Assembly (NCBI RefSeq): GCF_014836675.1 | Contig: NZ_JACSQK010000002.1 | Span: 1 to 64,000 of the forward strand | Direction: 5' to 3' | Origin: Comamonas avium | Lineage (GTDB): Bacteria > Pseudomonadota > Gammaproteobacteria > Burkholderiales > Burkholderiaceae_C | DNA length: 64,000 nt | Part shown: positions 1 through 8,853 of the stretch, one piece after another | How the letters are laid out: each line of letters begins with the position of its first letter | Numbering within the stretch: position 1 is the first letter of the stretch | The notes under the pieces: model-generated | Told to the model about the DNA's origin: nothing | Database searches by the model: none | The model's input: the letters and a program-made list of their open reading frames with translations, nothing else | Made by a program: the position numbers and the translations under genes

Positions 1-275
1 TCGCCTTCAAACGCCCACGCTTATCGGCTGTATCTTTTTAAAGAAACATCCCAAAAATCTCTTCTTGGAACTTAACCTCGCTGCGATCAGCGAAGCCTTG
101 TATTGTAGCACCGTTTTCACAGCGCCTGCAAAAGAATTTTTAAAACTTCTTTTGCTTCACCGTAACGTCGTCGTTAGCAGCGAAGACCGCAATTCTAACC
201 TGACTTTTGACGCCCGTCAGGGAATTCCCTAGAAATTCCTGCACCCGCCTTCCGGCGGGTGCTTTGAAGGCGTAA
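1..275. other. Structured non-coding region at the left edge
   Basis: I see no credible gene here. The stretch is richer in A and T than the coding DNA and holds several inverted repeats: TCGCTG/CAGCGA around 78-93, GCAAAAGAA/TTCTTTTGC at 128-155, and a GC-rich hairpin at 241-262. It may be the flank of a stable-RNA operon lying outside the window, but no rRNA or tRNA is visible, so that is a guess. Confidence 0.4.
241..262. terminator. GC-rich hairpin after gshB
   Basis: A perfect 9-bp stem (GCACCCGCC/GGCGGGTGC) with a TTCC loop lies 14 bp beyond the gshB stop. Neither side has a strong T tract, so it may act as a weak terminator or a 3'-end stabilising hairpin. Confidence 0.5.
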
Positions 276-1226
276 TCAGGCAGCCAGAACAGCCTGCTCC
301 AAGGCATCGACGAACAGCGCCGGGACATCACAACCCGTCTGCTGCTGGATCTCCTGGAAACACGTAGGGCTGGTGACGTTGATTTCCGTGACCTTGTCAC
401 CAATCACATCCAGACCTACCAGCAACAAACCACGCTGGGCCAAGATGGGACCCAGTTTTTCAGCGATGGCTTTGTCACTGTCGCTCAAGGGTTGCGCCAC
501 ACCTTTACCACCCGCTGCCAAGTTACCGCGCACTTCACTGCCTTGAGGGATGCGGGCCAGGCAATACGGCACGGGCTTGCCGCCGATGATGAGGATGCGC
601 TTGTCACCCTGCGCAATCGCAGGCAGGAACTTTTGCACCATGACGCTGGTGGCGCCTTGCTGGTTGAGTGTCTCGATGATGGAGCCCAGGTTCATGCCAT
701 CAGCGCCTACCCGAAAGATGCCCATCCCGCCCATGCCATCCAGAGGCTTCAGGATGATGTCCTGGTGCTGGGCGTGGAAGGCGCGAATGTCTTGAGGGTT
801 GCGAGTGATGAGCGTAGGGCCCAGCACCTCGGGAAATTCCATGACCGCCATTTTCTCAGGGTGGTCACGCAGCGCAGCGGGCTTATTGAAGACCTTGGCA
901 CCTTCTCGCTCAGCCTGTCCAAGCATATGGGTGGTGTAGAAGAACTCGCTGTCAAAGGGGGGATCTTTGCGCATCAGCACGCCGTCAAAGCTGGCCAAGG
1001 GCTGCTGCTCTACAGACACTTCTTCGTACCAGTCTTGAAGGCTGCCCGTCAACCGTAGCTGGCGCACCTGCGCCATGACCTTGCCACCAACTTGCCAGCT
1101 GATGTCTTTAGGCTCTGTTGCAAAGACGGTGTGGCCCCGCTTTTGCGCCTCGCGCATCATGGCAAAGGTGCTGTCCTTTTTGGTGTTGAAGGTATCCAGC
1201 GGATCGGCAACGAAAAGAAATTGCAT
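276..1226 (-). CDS. gshB: Glutathione synthase
   Basis: Makes glutathione by ATP-dependent ligation of glycine to gamma-glutamylcysteine in the cytoplasm. The 316-aa product starts MQFLFVADPLDTFNTKKDST, typical of prokaryotic GshB, and has the ATP-grasp features LKPLDGMGG, ILIIGGKPVPYCLARIPQ and EINVTSPTC near the C terminus. Its length matches the family (about 315 aa). The open frame continues upstream, but the ATG at 1226 gives the conserved N terminus. The partner gene gshA lies 1.5 kb upstream on the same strand, separated by a permease gene. The preceding permease stops 47 bp upstream, so the two may share a transcript. Confidence 0.96.
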   Translation of the reverse strand: MQFLFVADPLDTFNTKKDSTFAMMREAQKRGHTVFATEPKDISWQVGGKVMAQVRQLRLTGSLQDWYEEVSVEQQPLASFDGVLMRKDPPFDSEFFYTTHMLGQAEREGAKVFNKPAALRDHPEKMAVMEFPEVLGPTLITRNPQDIRAFHAQHQDIILKPLDGMGGMGIFRVGADGMNLGSIIETLNQQGATSVMVQKFLPAIAQGDKRILIIGGKPVPYCLARIPQGSEVRGNLAAGGKGVAQPLSDSDKAIAEKLGPILAQRGLLLVGLDVIGDKVTEINVTSPTCFQEIQQQTGCDVPALFVDALEQAVLAA

Positions 1227-1273
1227 GGTTTGCAGGGTATCAACCCGTTCAGTGAAAAACAGAAAACGCAGCG

Positions 1274-2455
1274 TTACTTTGTACGCCAAGGGTTGTACTG
1301 TTGCACAAACAAGGCCAAACCACCTGCAACCACACCCCAGAATGCAGAGCCAACCCCGGCAATCACGATGCCGCTGAGCGTGACCAAAAAGGTGATGAGT
1401 GCGGGCTCGCGGCTGCTTTCTTGCTGCAACGCAACGACCAAGCCGCCACCGATGCTGCCCAGCAAAGCCAACCCCGCAATCGCCATGACCAGCTCTTTGG
1501 GGAAAGCGGCCAGCAAACCCGCCACGACGGCACCAAAGATGCCTATCACTACATAGAACAGCCCGCACCACACTGCGGCGGTATAACGCTTGGCTTTGTC
1601 GTTATGCGCCTCTGGCCCCATGCACATGGCGGCGGTAATGGCCGCCAAGTTGATGCCAAAGGCGCCAAAAGGCGCGAGCAGCAAGGTGGCAATTCCCGTC
1701 ATGCCCACCAATTTAGAGATGGGCAGGTCATAGCCGGCAGAGCGAATGACCGCGACACCCGGCAAGTTCTGCGATGCCATGGTCACCACAAACAAAGGCA
1801 ATGCCAAGCTGACGCAGGCCTGCCAAGAAAATACGGGTGCCGTCCACACAGGCATGGCCAATGACCACTGCACTTGCTCCCACTGCATCAGCCCACGGCT
1901 TGCGGCATAAGCAACACCTGCGAGCAACGTAGTCATGACGGCGTAGCGTGGCAGCACGCGACGCGAGAGCAAATACACCACCAGCATGAGCAGCACCAAA
2001 GGCAACGCGGTTTGCGCAGATTCAAACACCTGCAAGCCAAACCGGGCCAGCACACCGGCCAGCAAGGCGGCGGCAATGGATGCTGGAATGCGATCCATGA
2101 GCTTTTCAAACCAGCCGCTCAGACCAAACAGCGCAATCAGGGCCGCACTGACCATGAAGGCACCGACGGCCTCGGCCATCGAGAAGCCGCCCGTCACGCC
2201 TGCTGCCGCCAAAACGGCAGCCCCAGGTGTAGACCAAGCCACCATGACTGGTTTGCGCAAAATGAGTGACGGCACCGCACAGCACAAGCCGATACCCCAA
2301 CCCAGCGCCCACATCCATGAACTGATTTGTGCAGGAGTAGCCCCAAAGGCCTGCGCCGCCTGAAAGATCAGAGCCACCGAACTGGTAACCCCCACCAGCA
2401 CCGCCACAAAGCCAGCGCTCAGCGCGGACAGGCTGAAGTCTTTAAAAAATTGCAT
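1274..2455 (-). CDS. BenE-family benzoate/proton symporter-like permease
   Basis: A 393-aa very hydrophobic protein with about 11-12 membrane segments. It matches the BenE/YdcO family: an N-terminal FSLSALSAGFVAVLVGVTSS stretch, then PVMVAWSTPGAA, LPLFVVTMASQNLPG and the GINLAAITAAMCMG region typical of these carriers. Family members take up benzoate or unknown compounds with protons across the inner membrane. No aromatic degradation genes are nearby, so benzoate as substrate is not supported by context. The gene sits between gshA and gshB, after a terminator and a repeat element, and 47 bp ahead of gshB. Confidence 0.88.
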   Translation of the reverse strand: MQFFKDFSLSALSAGFVAVLVGVTSSVALIFQAAQAFGATPAQISSWMWALGWGIGLCCAVPSLILRKPVMVAWSTPGAAVLAAAGVTGGFSMAEAVGAFMVSAALIALFGLSGWFEKLMDRIPASIAAALLAGVLARFGLQVFESAQTALPLVLLMLVVYLLSRRVLPRYAVMTTLLAGVAYAASRGLMQWEQVQWSLAMPVWTAPVFSWQACVSLALPLFVVTMASQNLPGVAVIRSAGYDLPISKLVGMTGIATLLLAPFGAFGINLAAITAAMCMGPEAHNDKAKRYTAAVWCGLFYVVIGIFGAVVAGLLAAFPKELVMAIAGLALLGSIGGGLVVALQQESSREPALITFLVTLSGIVIAGVGSAFWGVVAGGLALFVQQYNPWRTK

Positions 2456-2523
2456 AGCTGCACATTGTGCGCAGACCGGCGGCTGTGCGCCATACCTGCA
2501 GGCACGCTACAGCGCACAGGTCA

Positions 2524-2556
2524 TAAAAAAAGCGCGGGGCTTGCACCACGCGCTTT
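2524..2556 (-). terminator. Rho-independent terminator after gshA
   Basis: On the minus strand an 8-bp stem AAAGCGCG/CGCGCTTT with a 12-nt loop is followed by a run of T. It separates gshA from the permease gene. Confidence 0.7.
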
Positions 2557-2558
2557 AG

Positions 2559-2652
2559 AAAATAAGAGCTACCAATGCTTTCTATATATAGATTTCAAAT
2601 AGTTTTATATTTAAGACCTAAGCCACATGCGCGTTAATAGCTATTGTTTTTT
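2559..2652. repeat. Dispersed ~90-bp hairpin repeat, copy 1
   Basis: An AT-rich element in the gshA-permease gap, with outer arms AAGAGCT and TAGCTATTG related to those at 15834, 23721, 29550, 48935 and 52755. This copy is divergent and its inner stem is weak. Confidence 0.55.
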
Positions 2653-2677
2653 CAGAACCCCGCAATACACCCCAGCG

Positions 2678-3979
2678 TCAGTCGTACACCTCGGCATCCG
2701 GGTTGGTCGCTTCCAGCTCATAGCTGGCAGACAGCATGGCCAGACGTGCAATCACGCCATACATGTAAAAACGGTTGGGAGCGCTGGCTCCGGGGTGCAT
2801 GCCGGGCTGGGGCATGTGGGTGCTGTGCGCAAACGCCAAAGGCACATAGCTGGAGCCGGGCGCGTTCAGGTTCTCATCGACACCACGCTCAGGGTGCATG
2901 CGATAAAAGCCACCCACCACATAGCGATCCAGCGTGTAGACCACGGGCTCGGCCACGGCATCGTGCATGCGCTCAGAGGTTTGAACCCCCTCCTGGATGA
3001 TGACGTCCTGCACCATCTGGCCGTCTTTGATGATGCCCATCTTGTTGCGCGCCTTCTTGGTCAGCTCATCGAGCTCCTTGGCGTCGCGCACTGTCATCAC
3101 ACCCATACCGTAGGTGCCGTTGTCCGCTTTGACGATGGCAAACGGCTTTTCCTTGATACCGTATTCCTTGTACTTGCGGCGCACCTTCGTCAGCAGCGCA
3201 TCCACTTGCGCGGCCAGATTGTCCATGCCGGTGTTCGCACCTTCGGTGAAGTCCAGGCCTTCGGCTTTGGCAAACAGGGGGTTGATCAACCAATGGTCAA
3301 TACCCAGCAGCTTGCCAAAACGCTTGGCCACCTCTTCGTAGCTCTGGAAATGACGGCTCTTGCGGCGCACGCTCCAGCCTGCATGCAACGGGGGCAGCAG
3401 GTACTGCTCGTACAGCTCTTCCAGAATGCCCGGCGCACCGGCCGACAGGTCGTTGTTGAGCAAAATGGTACAAGGATCAAAATGCTTGAGCCCAATGCGG
3501 CGCTTGGTGCGAATCACCGGCTCCAGCAGCACGGTTTCACCATTGGGCAGCTTGAGCTCTGTGGGCTTTTTGATGTCCGGACTGATCGAACCCAAGCGCG
3601 CATTCAACCCAGCCATCTTGAAGATGCGCTGCAGCTGTGCCAAGTTGCTCAGGTACGAAGGGTTGCGGTTGTAGTTCTCCGGAATGATCAGGAGGTTGCG
3701 CGCCTCGGGGCAGATCTTTTCGATCGCCGCCATGGTGGCCTGCACTGCCAAAGGCAGCATCTGGTCGGTCAGATTGTTCCAGTTGCCGGGGAACAGGTTG
3801 GTATCCACAGGTGCCAGCTTGAACCCCGAGTTACGGATATCCACCGAGCTGTAGAAGGGCGGCGTGTGCTCCATCCACTCCAAACGAAACCAGCGCTCAA
3901 TCGCGGGCATGGAATCGATGATGCGCTGTTCTAGCTCGTTAATCGGGCCGGTCAAAGCAGTAATGAGATGTGGAACCAT
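2678..3979 (-). CDS. gshA: Glutamate-cysteine ligase, proteobacterial type
   Basis: Performs the first step of glutathione synthesis, joining glutamate to cysteine with ATP. The 433-aa product belongs to the GshA family found in many beta- and some gammaproteobacteria, distinct from the E. coli enzyme. It shows PVDTNLFPGNWNNLTDQMLP near residue 60, FAIVKADNGTYGMGVM near 290 and a C-terminal YGVIARLAMLSASYELEATN stretch. A GAGGA ribosome-binding site precedes the ATG by about 6 bases. It is followed by a repeat element and a terminator, so it is probably transcribed separately from gshB. Confidence 0.95.
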   Translation of the reverse strand: MVPHLITALTGPINELEQRIIDSMPAIERWFRLEWMEHTPPFYSSVDIRNSGFKLAPVDTNLFPGNWNNLTDQMLPLAVQATMAAIEKICPEARNLLIIPENYNRNPSYLSNLAQLQRIFKMAGLNARLGSISPDIKKPTELKLPNGETVLLEPVIRTKRRIGLKHFDPCTILLNNDLSAGAPGILEELYEQYLLPPLHAGWSVRRKSRHFQSYEEVAKRFGKLLGIDHWLINPLFAKAEGLDFTEGANTGMDNLAAQVDALLTKVRRKYKEYGIKEKPFAIVKADNGTYGMGVMTVRDAKELDELTKKARNKMGIIKDGQMVQDVIIQEGVQTSERMHDAVAEPVVYTLDRYVVGGFYRMHPERGVDENLNAPGSSYVPLAFAHSTHMPQPGMHPGASAPNRFYMYGVIARLAMLSASYELEATNPDAEVYD

Positions 3980-4074
3980 TTATGTCCTCAAACGACGGTG
4001 GTTGTGTAATTGTAGGGAGTCACAACAAAATTAAGTACTAACCCTTATTCCCCGAATCATACGCATGTGCTCAC

Positions 4075-5541
4075 TCACCTTCTCCAGAATGCTGGAGTTA
4101 GCAGTGCCAGAAAGCTCAAAATCTCCAGTCTTCCTAACAACATACCTAAGGTGCAAACCCAAATTTGCAAGTCTGTCAGCGCCGCATAAGAGGATGTTGG
4201 CCCCACAGCCCCCAGCCCCGGCCCCACACAGTTCACACTCGCCACAACAGCTGAAAATGCGGTGAGAGGATCCAGATCCGTCAGCATGAGCACCATGCTG
4301 AGCAGCACAATCGTGCCGCCATAGACGAGCATAAAGGCCATAACCGCAAAAATCATGCGGTTATCCACAACGCGCCCGCCCATTACAACGGGTTGTACTG
4401 CGCGCGGGTGCACAAGTCTTGTCAGTTCACGCCGCGCCTGACTGAACAAAATCAGCATGCGCATCATCTTGATGCCGCCGCCCGTCGAGCCTGCGCTGGT
4501 CGCCATGCCCGACAAGATCAGCATGAACACCGGCGCAAACACTGGCCAGGTCAAATAATCTGCTGTCACAAAGCCGGTGGTCGTCGCCACTGACACGGTG
4601 TTGAACATCCCGTAGCGCAATGCATCCAGCGGGCTATAAATCCCTTTGACCCACAGCAGCAGCGCAACAAACAGTCCACCTGCCAGCAGCACCCCAACGG
4701 TGGCTCGCATTTCAGGGTCACGCCAGAACCCCCGCCAGTTGCCTTTGCGCATGGCCACAAAATACAGCGCAAAGTTGCAACTGGCCGCCACCATGAAGAC
4801 AAAGGTAATGACTTCCAGCAGCGGTGATTTGAAATACGCCAAGCTGGCATCATGCGGCGACAAGCCACCCAGGCTCACCGTGGTGAACATATGCATCACA
4901 GCGTCCAGCGGTGTCATGCCTCCCAACCAAAATGCCACAAAGCAGCTGACTGAGAACACGGCATACACACCCCACAGCCCCTTGGCTGTGCCGGTGATAC
5001 GTGGTGTGAGTTTGGTGTCTTTGACCGGCCCTGCAGCCTCTGCACGAAACAGCTGACTGCCCCCCACTCCCAGCAGCGGCAAGATAGCCACCGCCAAGAT
5101 CAAAATACCCATGCCACCAATCCATTGAAGGAAAGTGCGCCAGATATTGAGTGAAACCGGCAGCGCATCCAGATTGGACAGCACCGATGAGCCCGCTGTA
5201 GTCAGCCCCGATACCGCTTCGAAATAAGCGTAGGTAAAAGACAGATCCAGTCCGAGCTGATTGTAAATCAGCATCATGGGCAAAGCGGCGCTCAAAGGCA
5301 GGCACACCCAGACCAAAGTTACCAAGATCACGCCATGCCGCGGCTGCAGCTCTTGCTTGTGGTGGCGCATGCAAAACCACATCAATAGCCCCAGCACCGC
5401 CGTGACTGCCATGGCACTGGGCCACGCTTGCCACATGCCATCTTCTAAAAACCACGAAGCCGCCATCGGCACATTCATGCTGAGGGCAAAAAACACCAGC
5501 AGCACGCCCAAGACGCGCAGAACTGGAAAGAGGTCTCGCAT
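4075..5541 (-). CDS. trkH: Trk potassium uptake membrane subunit
   Basis: The membrane-spanning K+ channel/transport subunit of the Trk system. At 488 aa it has the four membrane-pore-membrane repeats of the TrkH/KtrB family, with filter-like segments such as VSGLTTAGSSVL, FTTVSLGGLSPHD, SVATTTGFVTADY and ASVNCVGPGLGAVGP, each carrying a pore glycine. It lies 15 bp behind trkA on the same strand with GGAG just ahead of the ATG, so the two form an operon. TrkH needs the cytoplasmic regulator TrkA to work. Confidence 0.95.
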   Translation of the reverse strand: MRDLFPVLRVLGVLLVFFALSMNVPMAASWFLEDGMWQAWPSAMAVTAVLGLLMWFCMRHHKQELQPRHGVILVTLVWVCLPLSAALPMMLIYNQLGLDLSFTYAYFEAVSGLTTAGSSVLSNLDALPVSLNIWRTFLQWIGGMGILILAVAILPLLGVGGSQLFRAEAAGPVKDTKLTPRITGTAKGLWGVYAVFSVSCFVAFWLGGMTPLDAVMHMFTTVSLGGLSPHDASLAYFKSPLLEVITFVFMVAASCNFALYFVAMRKGNWRGFWRDPEMRATVGVLLAGGLFVALLLWVKGIYSPLDALRYGMFNTVSVATTTGFVTADYLTWPVFAPVFMLILSGMATSAGSTGGGIKMMRMLILFSQARRELTRLVHPRAVQPVVMGGRVVDNRMIFAVMAFMLVYGGTIVLLSMVLMLTDLDPLTAFSAVVASVNCVGPGLGAVGPTSSYAALTDLQIWVCTLGMLLGRLEILSFLALLTPAFWRR

Positions 5542-5556
5542 GGCGGGCTCCAGCGC

Positions 5557-7014
5557 TTAAAAGAAAGTGGCGCTCACGCGAAACAGGCGCTCCACCTCCT
5601 GCACCAAACGCTTGTTGGGCAGGAAGAACACCACATGGTCATTGCTTTCAATCACCGAATGGCTGCGCGGAATGATGACTTCGGGCTCCACCCCATCGGC
5701 CTGTGCACGAATGTCCTCTGTATCCGGAAGACCGCGAATGATCAGCCCAATGTGCACCTCCGGCGGCAACTTCAAATCACCCACCTTGCGTCCCACCACC
5801 TTGGAGTTTTTGCGATCTCCACGCGCCACAATTTCCAGCGCTTCGGCCACACCCCGTCGCAGGCTGTGCACGGCCTGCACATCACCTTTGCGCACGTGGG
5901 CTAAAAACTCACCCAGCATGGCCTGCGCAGGTGACAGCGCAATATCAATCTGCGTGCCGTGCATCAAATCGGCATAGCTGCGCCGGTTAATCAGTGCCAG
6001 CACGCGGCTGGCCCCCATGCGCTTGGCCAGCAGGCTGGCCATGATGTTGTTTTCGTCGTCTTCCGTCAGGGCCAGAAAGAGATCGGTCTCTTCAACGTTT
6101 TCTTCAAAGAACAAATCCTCATCCGTGTGGCTGCCCTGCAGTACCAGCACCTCGCTGGGCAACGCCGCCGCCAGCTGCTCGCAGCGCCGGGGGTCATCTT
6201 CAATGATCTTGATGATGAACTGGTCAGACTCGGCCGCCAGCTCCTGCGCCAATTGCAGGCTGACTTGTCCGCCACCCGCTATCAAAATGCGGCGGACAGC
6301 CCGCGCAGGCTGGTCGCTGGGGCGGTGAAAAGCATTCAACACTTCTTGCAAATGCTCGCGGGCTGCCAACACAAAGACTTCATCGCCAGGCTCAATGCGC
6401 GTAGCACCATCGCAGCGTACAAAACGGTCAGGCTCATCGGCAAAACGGCGGTAGATGGCCACAACGCGCAGCCCCAGATCTGGGTTGTGCATGCGCAAAT
6501 CCCCAATGCGCATGCCTACTGCAGGTGCCCGTGCACGGGCACGCACCGAAGACAGGCACGCTCGCCCACCGGCAAACTCACGCACCTGCAGGGAGTCGGG
6601 GTACTCAATCAGTTTGCGGATGTAGCGGGTCAGAGAAGCCTCAGGGCAAATGATGGCGTCTACGGCAAAGCCATCGGTCCCCATCAAGGGCTGGTTCACA
6701 TCAAAGCCGGATGAACGCACGCGTGCCACTCGCGTCGGAATACCAAAGACCATGTGCGCGATCTTGCAGCACACAAGGTTGGTTTCATCCTGGGCCGCGC
6801 AGGCAATCAGCAAGTCGGTATCTGCCGCACCGGCCTCCGCCAGCACCTGTTGATCAATGCCGTTGCCCACCACACCGCGCAGGTCAAAACGGTCTTGCAG
6901 CTCGGCCAGCCGCCCTGCATCGGTATCAATCACTGTGATGTCATTGCGCTCGGAGACCAGACTCTCTGCCACGCTGTAACCCACACGCCCCGCCCCCAAG
7001 ATGATGATCTTCAT
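5557..7014 (-). CDS. trkA: Trk system potassium regulatory protein
   Basis: Cytoplasmic NAD(H)-binding gating subunit of Trk potassium uptake. The 485-aa product holds two tandem RCK (TrkA-N plus TrkA-C) units: the first begins at residue 1 with MKIIILGAGRVGYSVAESLV, the second near residue 235 with RRILIAGGGQVSLQLAQELA. The acidic residue that follows the first glycine motif (VIDTD) fits NAD binding. I chose the ATG at 7014 because the dinucleotide fold starts there; an in-frame start 30 bp upstream would add an unconserved tail. trkH follows in the same operon. Confidence 0.95.
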   Translation of the reverse strand: MKIIILGAGRVGYSVAESLVSERNDITVIDTDAGRLAELQDRFDLRGVVGNGIDQQVLAEAGAADTDLLIACAAQDETNLVCCKIAHMVFGIPTRVARVRSSGFDVNQPLMGTDGFAVDAIICPEASLTRYIRKLIEYPDSLQVREFAGGRACLSSVRARARAPAVGMRIGDLRMHNPDLGLRVVAIYRRFADEPDRFVRCDGATRIEPGDEVFVLAAREHLQEVLNAFHRPSDQPARAVRRILIAGGGQVSLQLAQELAAESDQFIIKIIEDDPRRCEQLAAALPSEVLVLQGSHTDEDLFFEENVEETDLFLALTEDDENNIMASLLAKRMGASRVLALINRRSYADLMHGTQIDIALSPAQAMLGEFLAHVRKGDVQAVHSLRRGVAEALEIVARGDRKNSKVVGRKVGDLKLPPEVHIGLIIRGLPDTEDIRAQADGVEPEVIIPRSHSVIESNDHVVFFLPNKRLVQEVERLFRVSATFF

Positions 7015-7045
7015 GCCATTTTTCCGTCTTGCGCCGATGGCCAAA

Positions 7046-7072
7046 GAAAAAGGCAGCCGAAGCAGCCTTTTG
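7046..7072 (-). terminator. Terminator after proA
   Basis: The minus strand reads AAAAGGC, a TTCG-capped stem and GCCTTTTT just past the proA stop, before trkA. The UUCG-type loop and T run make it a good intrinsic terminator. Confidence 0.7.
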
Positions 7073-7083
7073 GTTTGGAGCCT

Positions 7084-8364
7084 TTAACTGCGAACGTCGC
7101 CTTCGCCCAGTACCACGTATTTAAGGGATGTCAGCCCCTCAATGCCCACCGGACCGCGCGCATGGAATTTGTCAGTGCTGATGCCGATCTCTGCACCCAG
7201 GCCGTACTCAAAGCCATCGGCAAAGCGTGTGCTGGCGTTGACCATGACGCTGGCCGAATCCACCTCGCGCAAAAATCGCTGGGCATGCACATGGTCGCGA
7301 GTCAGGATGGCCTCGGTGTGACCGCTGGAGTACCGGTTGATGTGGGCAATGGCGGCATCCACACCAGCCACCACCTTCACGCTGATGATGGGTGCCAGGT
7401 ATTCCTCACTCCAGTCCGCTTCGGTCGCGGCCACCAGCTTCAGGCCCTGCACCGCCTGCAAGATTGCCAGCGACTCGGGGCAGCCTCGCATCTCAACCCC
7501 TTTGGCAGCAAAGATGGCGCCAATTCTGGGCAGGAAAGTCTGCGCCACCGCACGTGCCACCAGCAAGCTTTCAGTGGCATTGCAGGGGCTGTACTTGTTA
7601 GTTTTGGCGTTGTCGGTCACCTTCACCGCCAGATCGATGTCACAAGGGTCGTCCACATAGGTGTGGCAATTGCCATCCAGATGCTTGATGACCGGCACCT
7701 TGGCTTCGCGGCTGATGCGTTCAATCAGACTCTTGCCACCCCGGGGAATGATCACATCTACATAGGCGGGCATGGCAATCAGCTGGCCGACCGCTTCGCG
7801 ATCGGTGGTGGCGACCAGTTGCACGCCGTGCGCGGGCAAACCGGCCTCCTGCATGGCCTGCGCCACCAGTTTGGCCAAGGCCTTGTTCGACTCAATCGCC
7901 TCGGAGCCACCGCGCAATATGCAGGCGTTGCCGCTCTTGATACTCAGGCTGGCCGCTTCAATGGTCACATTGGGGCGGCTTTCAAAAATCATGCCGAACA
8001 CACCGATAGGTACACGCATCTGGCCCACGCGGATACCGCTGGGCTGCTGCTTCATGCCCGTGATTTCGCCAATCACATCGGGCATCAGCGCCAGCTGCTC
8101 GCAGCCCTGGGCGCAGGTTTCCAGCACCTTGGGTGTCAGCCGCAAGCGATCCACCATGGGTGCAGCCAAACCGTTGGCCATGGCGCGTTCCAGGTCTTTG
8201 GCGTTATCGATCTGCAAAGCTTCTACGCTCTCGCGCAGCAAGCGGGCCAAGGCCAGCAGGGCTTTGCTTTTGGTAGCAGCATTGGCGCGCGCCATTTGGG
8301 CTGCAGCCACTTTTGCTTGCAAACCCAAGGTTTGCATGTATTCGGCAATGTTCAGCGCATTCAT
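7084..8364 (-). CDS. proA: Gamma-glutamyl phosphate reductase
   Basis: Second enzyme of proline synthesis: NADPH-dependent reduction of gamma-glutamyl phosphate to glutamate semialdehyde. The 426-aa protein has the ALDH-like fold, with [14 protein letters not shown] around residue 115, the [12 protein letters not shown] loop, the catalytic-cysteine region [11 protein letters not shown] and a C-terminal [17 protein letters not shown]. The ATG at 8364 starts [14 protein letters not shown] as in relatives; a further 14 in-frame codons upstream look unconserved. In several Burkholderiales proA is linked to leuS-holA; here it is nearby but on the opposite strand. Confidence 0.95.
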   Translation of the reverse strand: MNALNIAEYMQTLGLQAKVAAAQMARANAATKSKALLALARLLRESVEALQIDNAKDLERAMANGLAAPMVDRLRLTPKVLETCAQGCEQLALMPDVIGEITGMKQQPSGIRVGQMRVPIGVFGMIFESRPNVTIEAASLSIKSGNACILRGGSEAIESNKALAKLVAQAMQEAGLPAHGVQLVATTDREAVGQLIAMPAYVDVIIPRGGKSLIERISREAKVPVIKHLDGNCHTYVDDPCDIDLAVKVTDNAKTNKYSPCNATESLLVARAVAQTFLPRIGAIFAAKGVEMRGCPESLAILQAVQGLKLVAATEADWSEEYLAPIISVKVVAGVDAAIAHINRYSSGHTEAILTRDHVHAQRFLREVDSASVMVNASTRFADGFEYGLGAEIGISTDKFHARGPVGIEGLTSLKYVVLGEGDVRS

Positions 8365-8461
8365 GCCACCATTCTCGCTGAGAAGTGCGTGGTGTTGCTG
8401 GAACAAGGCTGCGTCACTGGTTCTACACTGCAGCTACACCACCATTGCGCAGGAAACACCC

Positions 8462-8749
8462 ATGACCGCCGAGACCCACGCCCTCGTTCAGCTGCAAGCA
8501 TTGCAAGATGCCTTGCTGCGCTTTGAAGATGGCAGCATCAGTGCCTCTGCCCTCAACGAGCAAGCGCGCGCCTCACAGGCACTGCTTGCAGCGCTGCCCG
8601 AGCGCTATGCACCCGTGCTGCTGCAACTGCTGGACCGGCTGGAGTCCAGCGCCTTGTTTACCGAAGAAAGCTGCTCTTTCAGTCAAGCTGATTTACACGA
8701 GCATTTGCGCGGCTGGCTGGACAAAGCACGGGCGCAGTTGGGCATGTAA
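8462..8749 (+). CDS. Small conserved-looking protein of unknown function
   Basis: A 95-aa acidic, mostly helical protein beginning MTAETHALVQLQALQDALLR and ending WLDKARAQLGM. It has no signal peptide, membrane segment or cysteine cluster, apart from a single Cys. The ATG has a good AGGAAA ribosome-binding site 6-7 bases upstream. It lies alone on the plus strand, divergent from proA (98 bp between start codons) and convergent with mnmA. I do not recognise the family. The coding-like composition and ribosome-binding site argue that it is real. Confidence 0.65.
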   Translation: MTAETHALVQLQALQDALLRFEDGSISASALNEQARASQALLAALPERYAPVLLQLLDRLESSALFTEESCSFSQADLHEHLRGWLDKARAQLGM

Positions 8750-8810
8750 ACCATCGCTGCCAGCGCTTGCTGCGTATGCGCCTGCAGTCGATTTGATCAA
8801 GACTTGATCA

Positions 8811-8834
8811 AAAAAAGGCAGCCTCAGCTGCCTT
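8811..8834 (-). terminator. Terminator after mnmA
   Basis: A perfect 8-bp stem AAGGCAGC/GCTGCCTT with a 4-base loop is followed by a T run on the minus strand, 20 bp past the mnmA stop. It can also stop the small plus-strand gene. Confidence 0.8.
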
Positions 8835-8853
8835 GAATGTACGAAGGGTTCGA

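Noticed and set aside
7772..8461. Long plus-strand open frame running opposite proA into the small gene at 8462
   Set aside because: It is the antisense shadow of proA; only the part after the ATG at 8462 has a ribosome-binding site and lies outside proA.
8793..8811. Two copies of the palindrome TTGATCAA 11 bp apart
   Set aside because: Short and AT-rich, located just in front of a terminator; too weak to call an operator.
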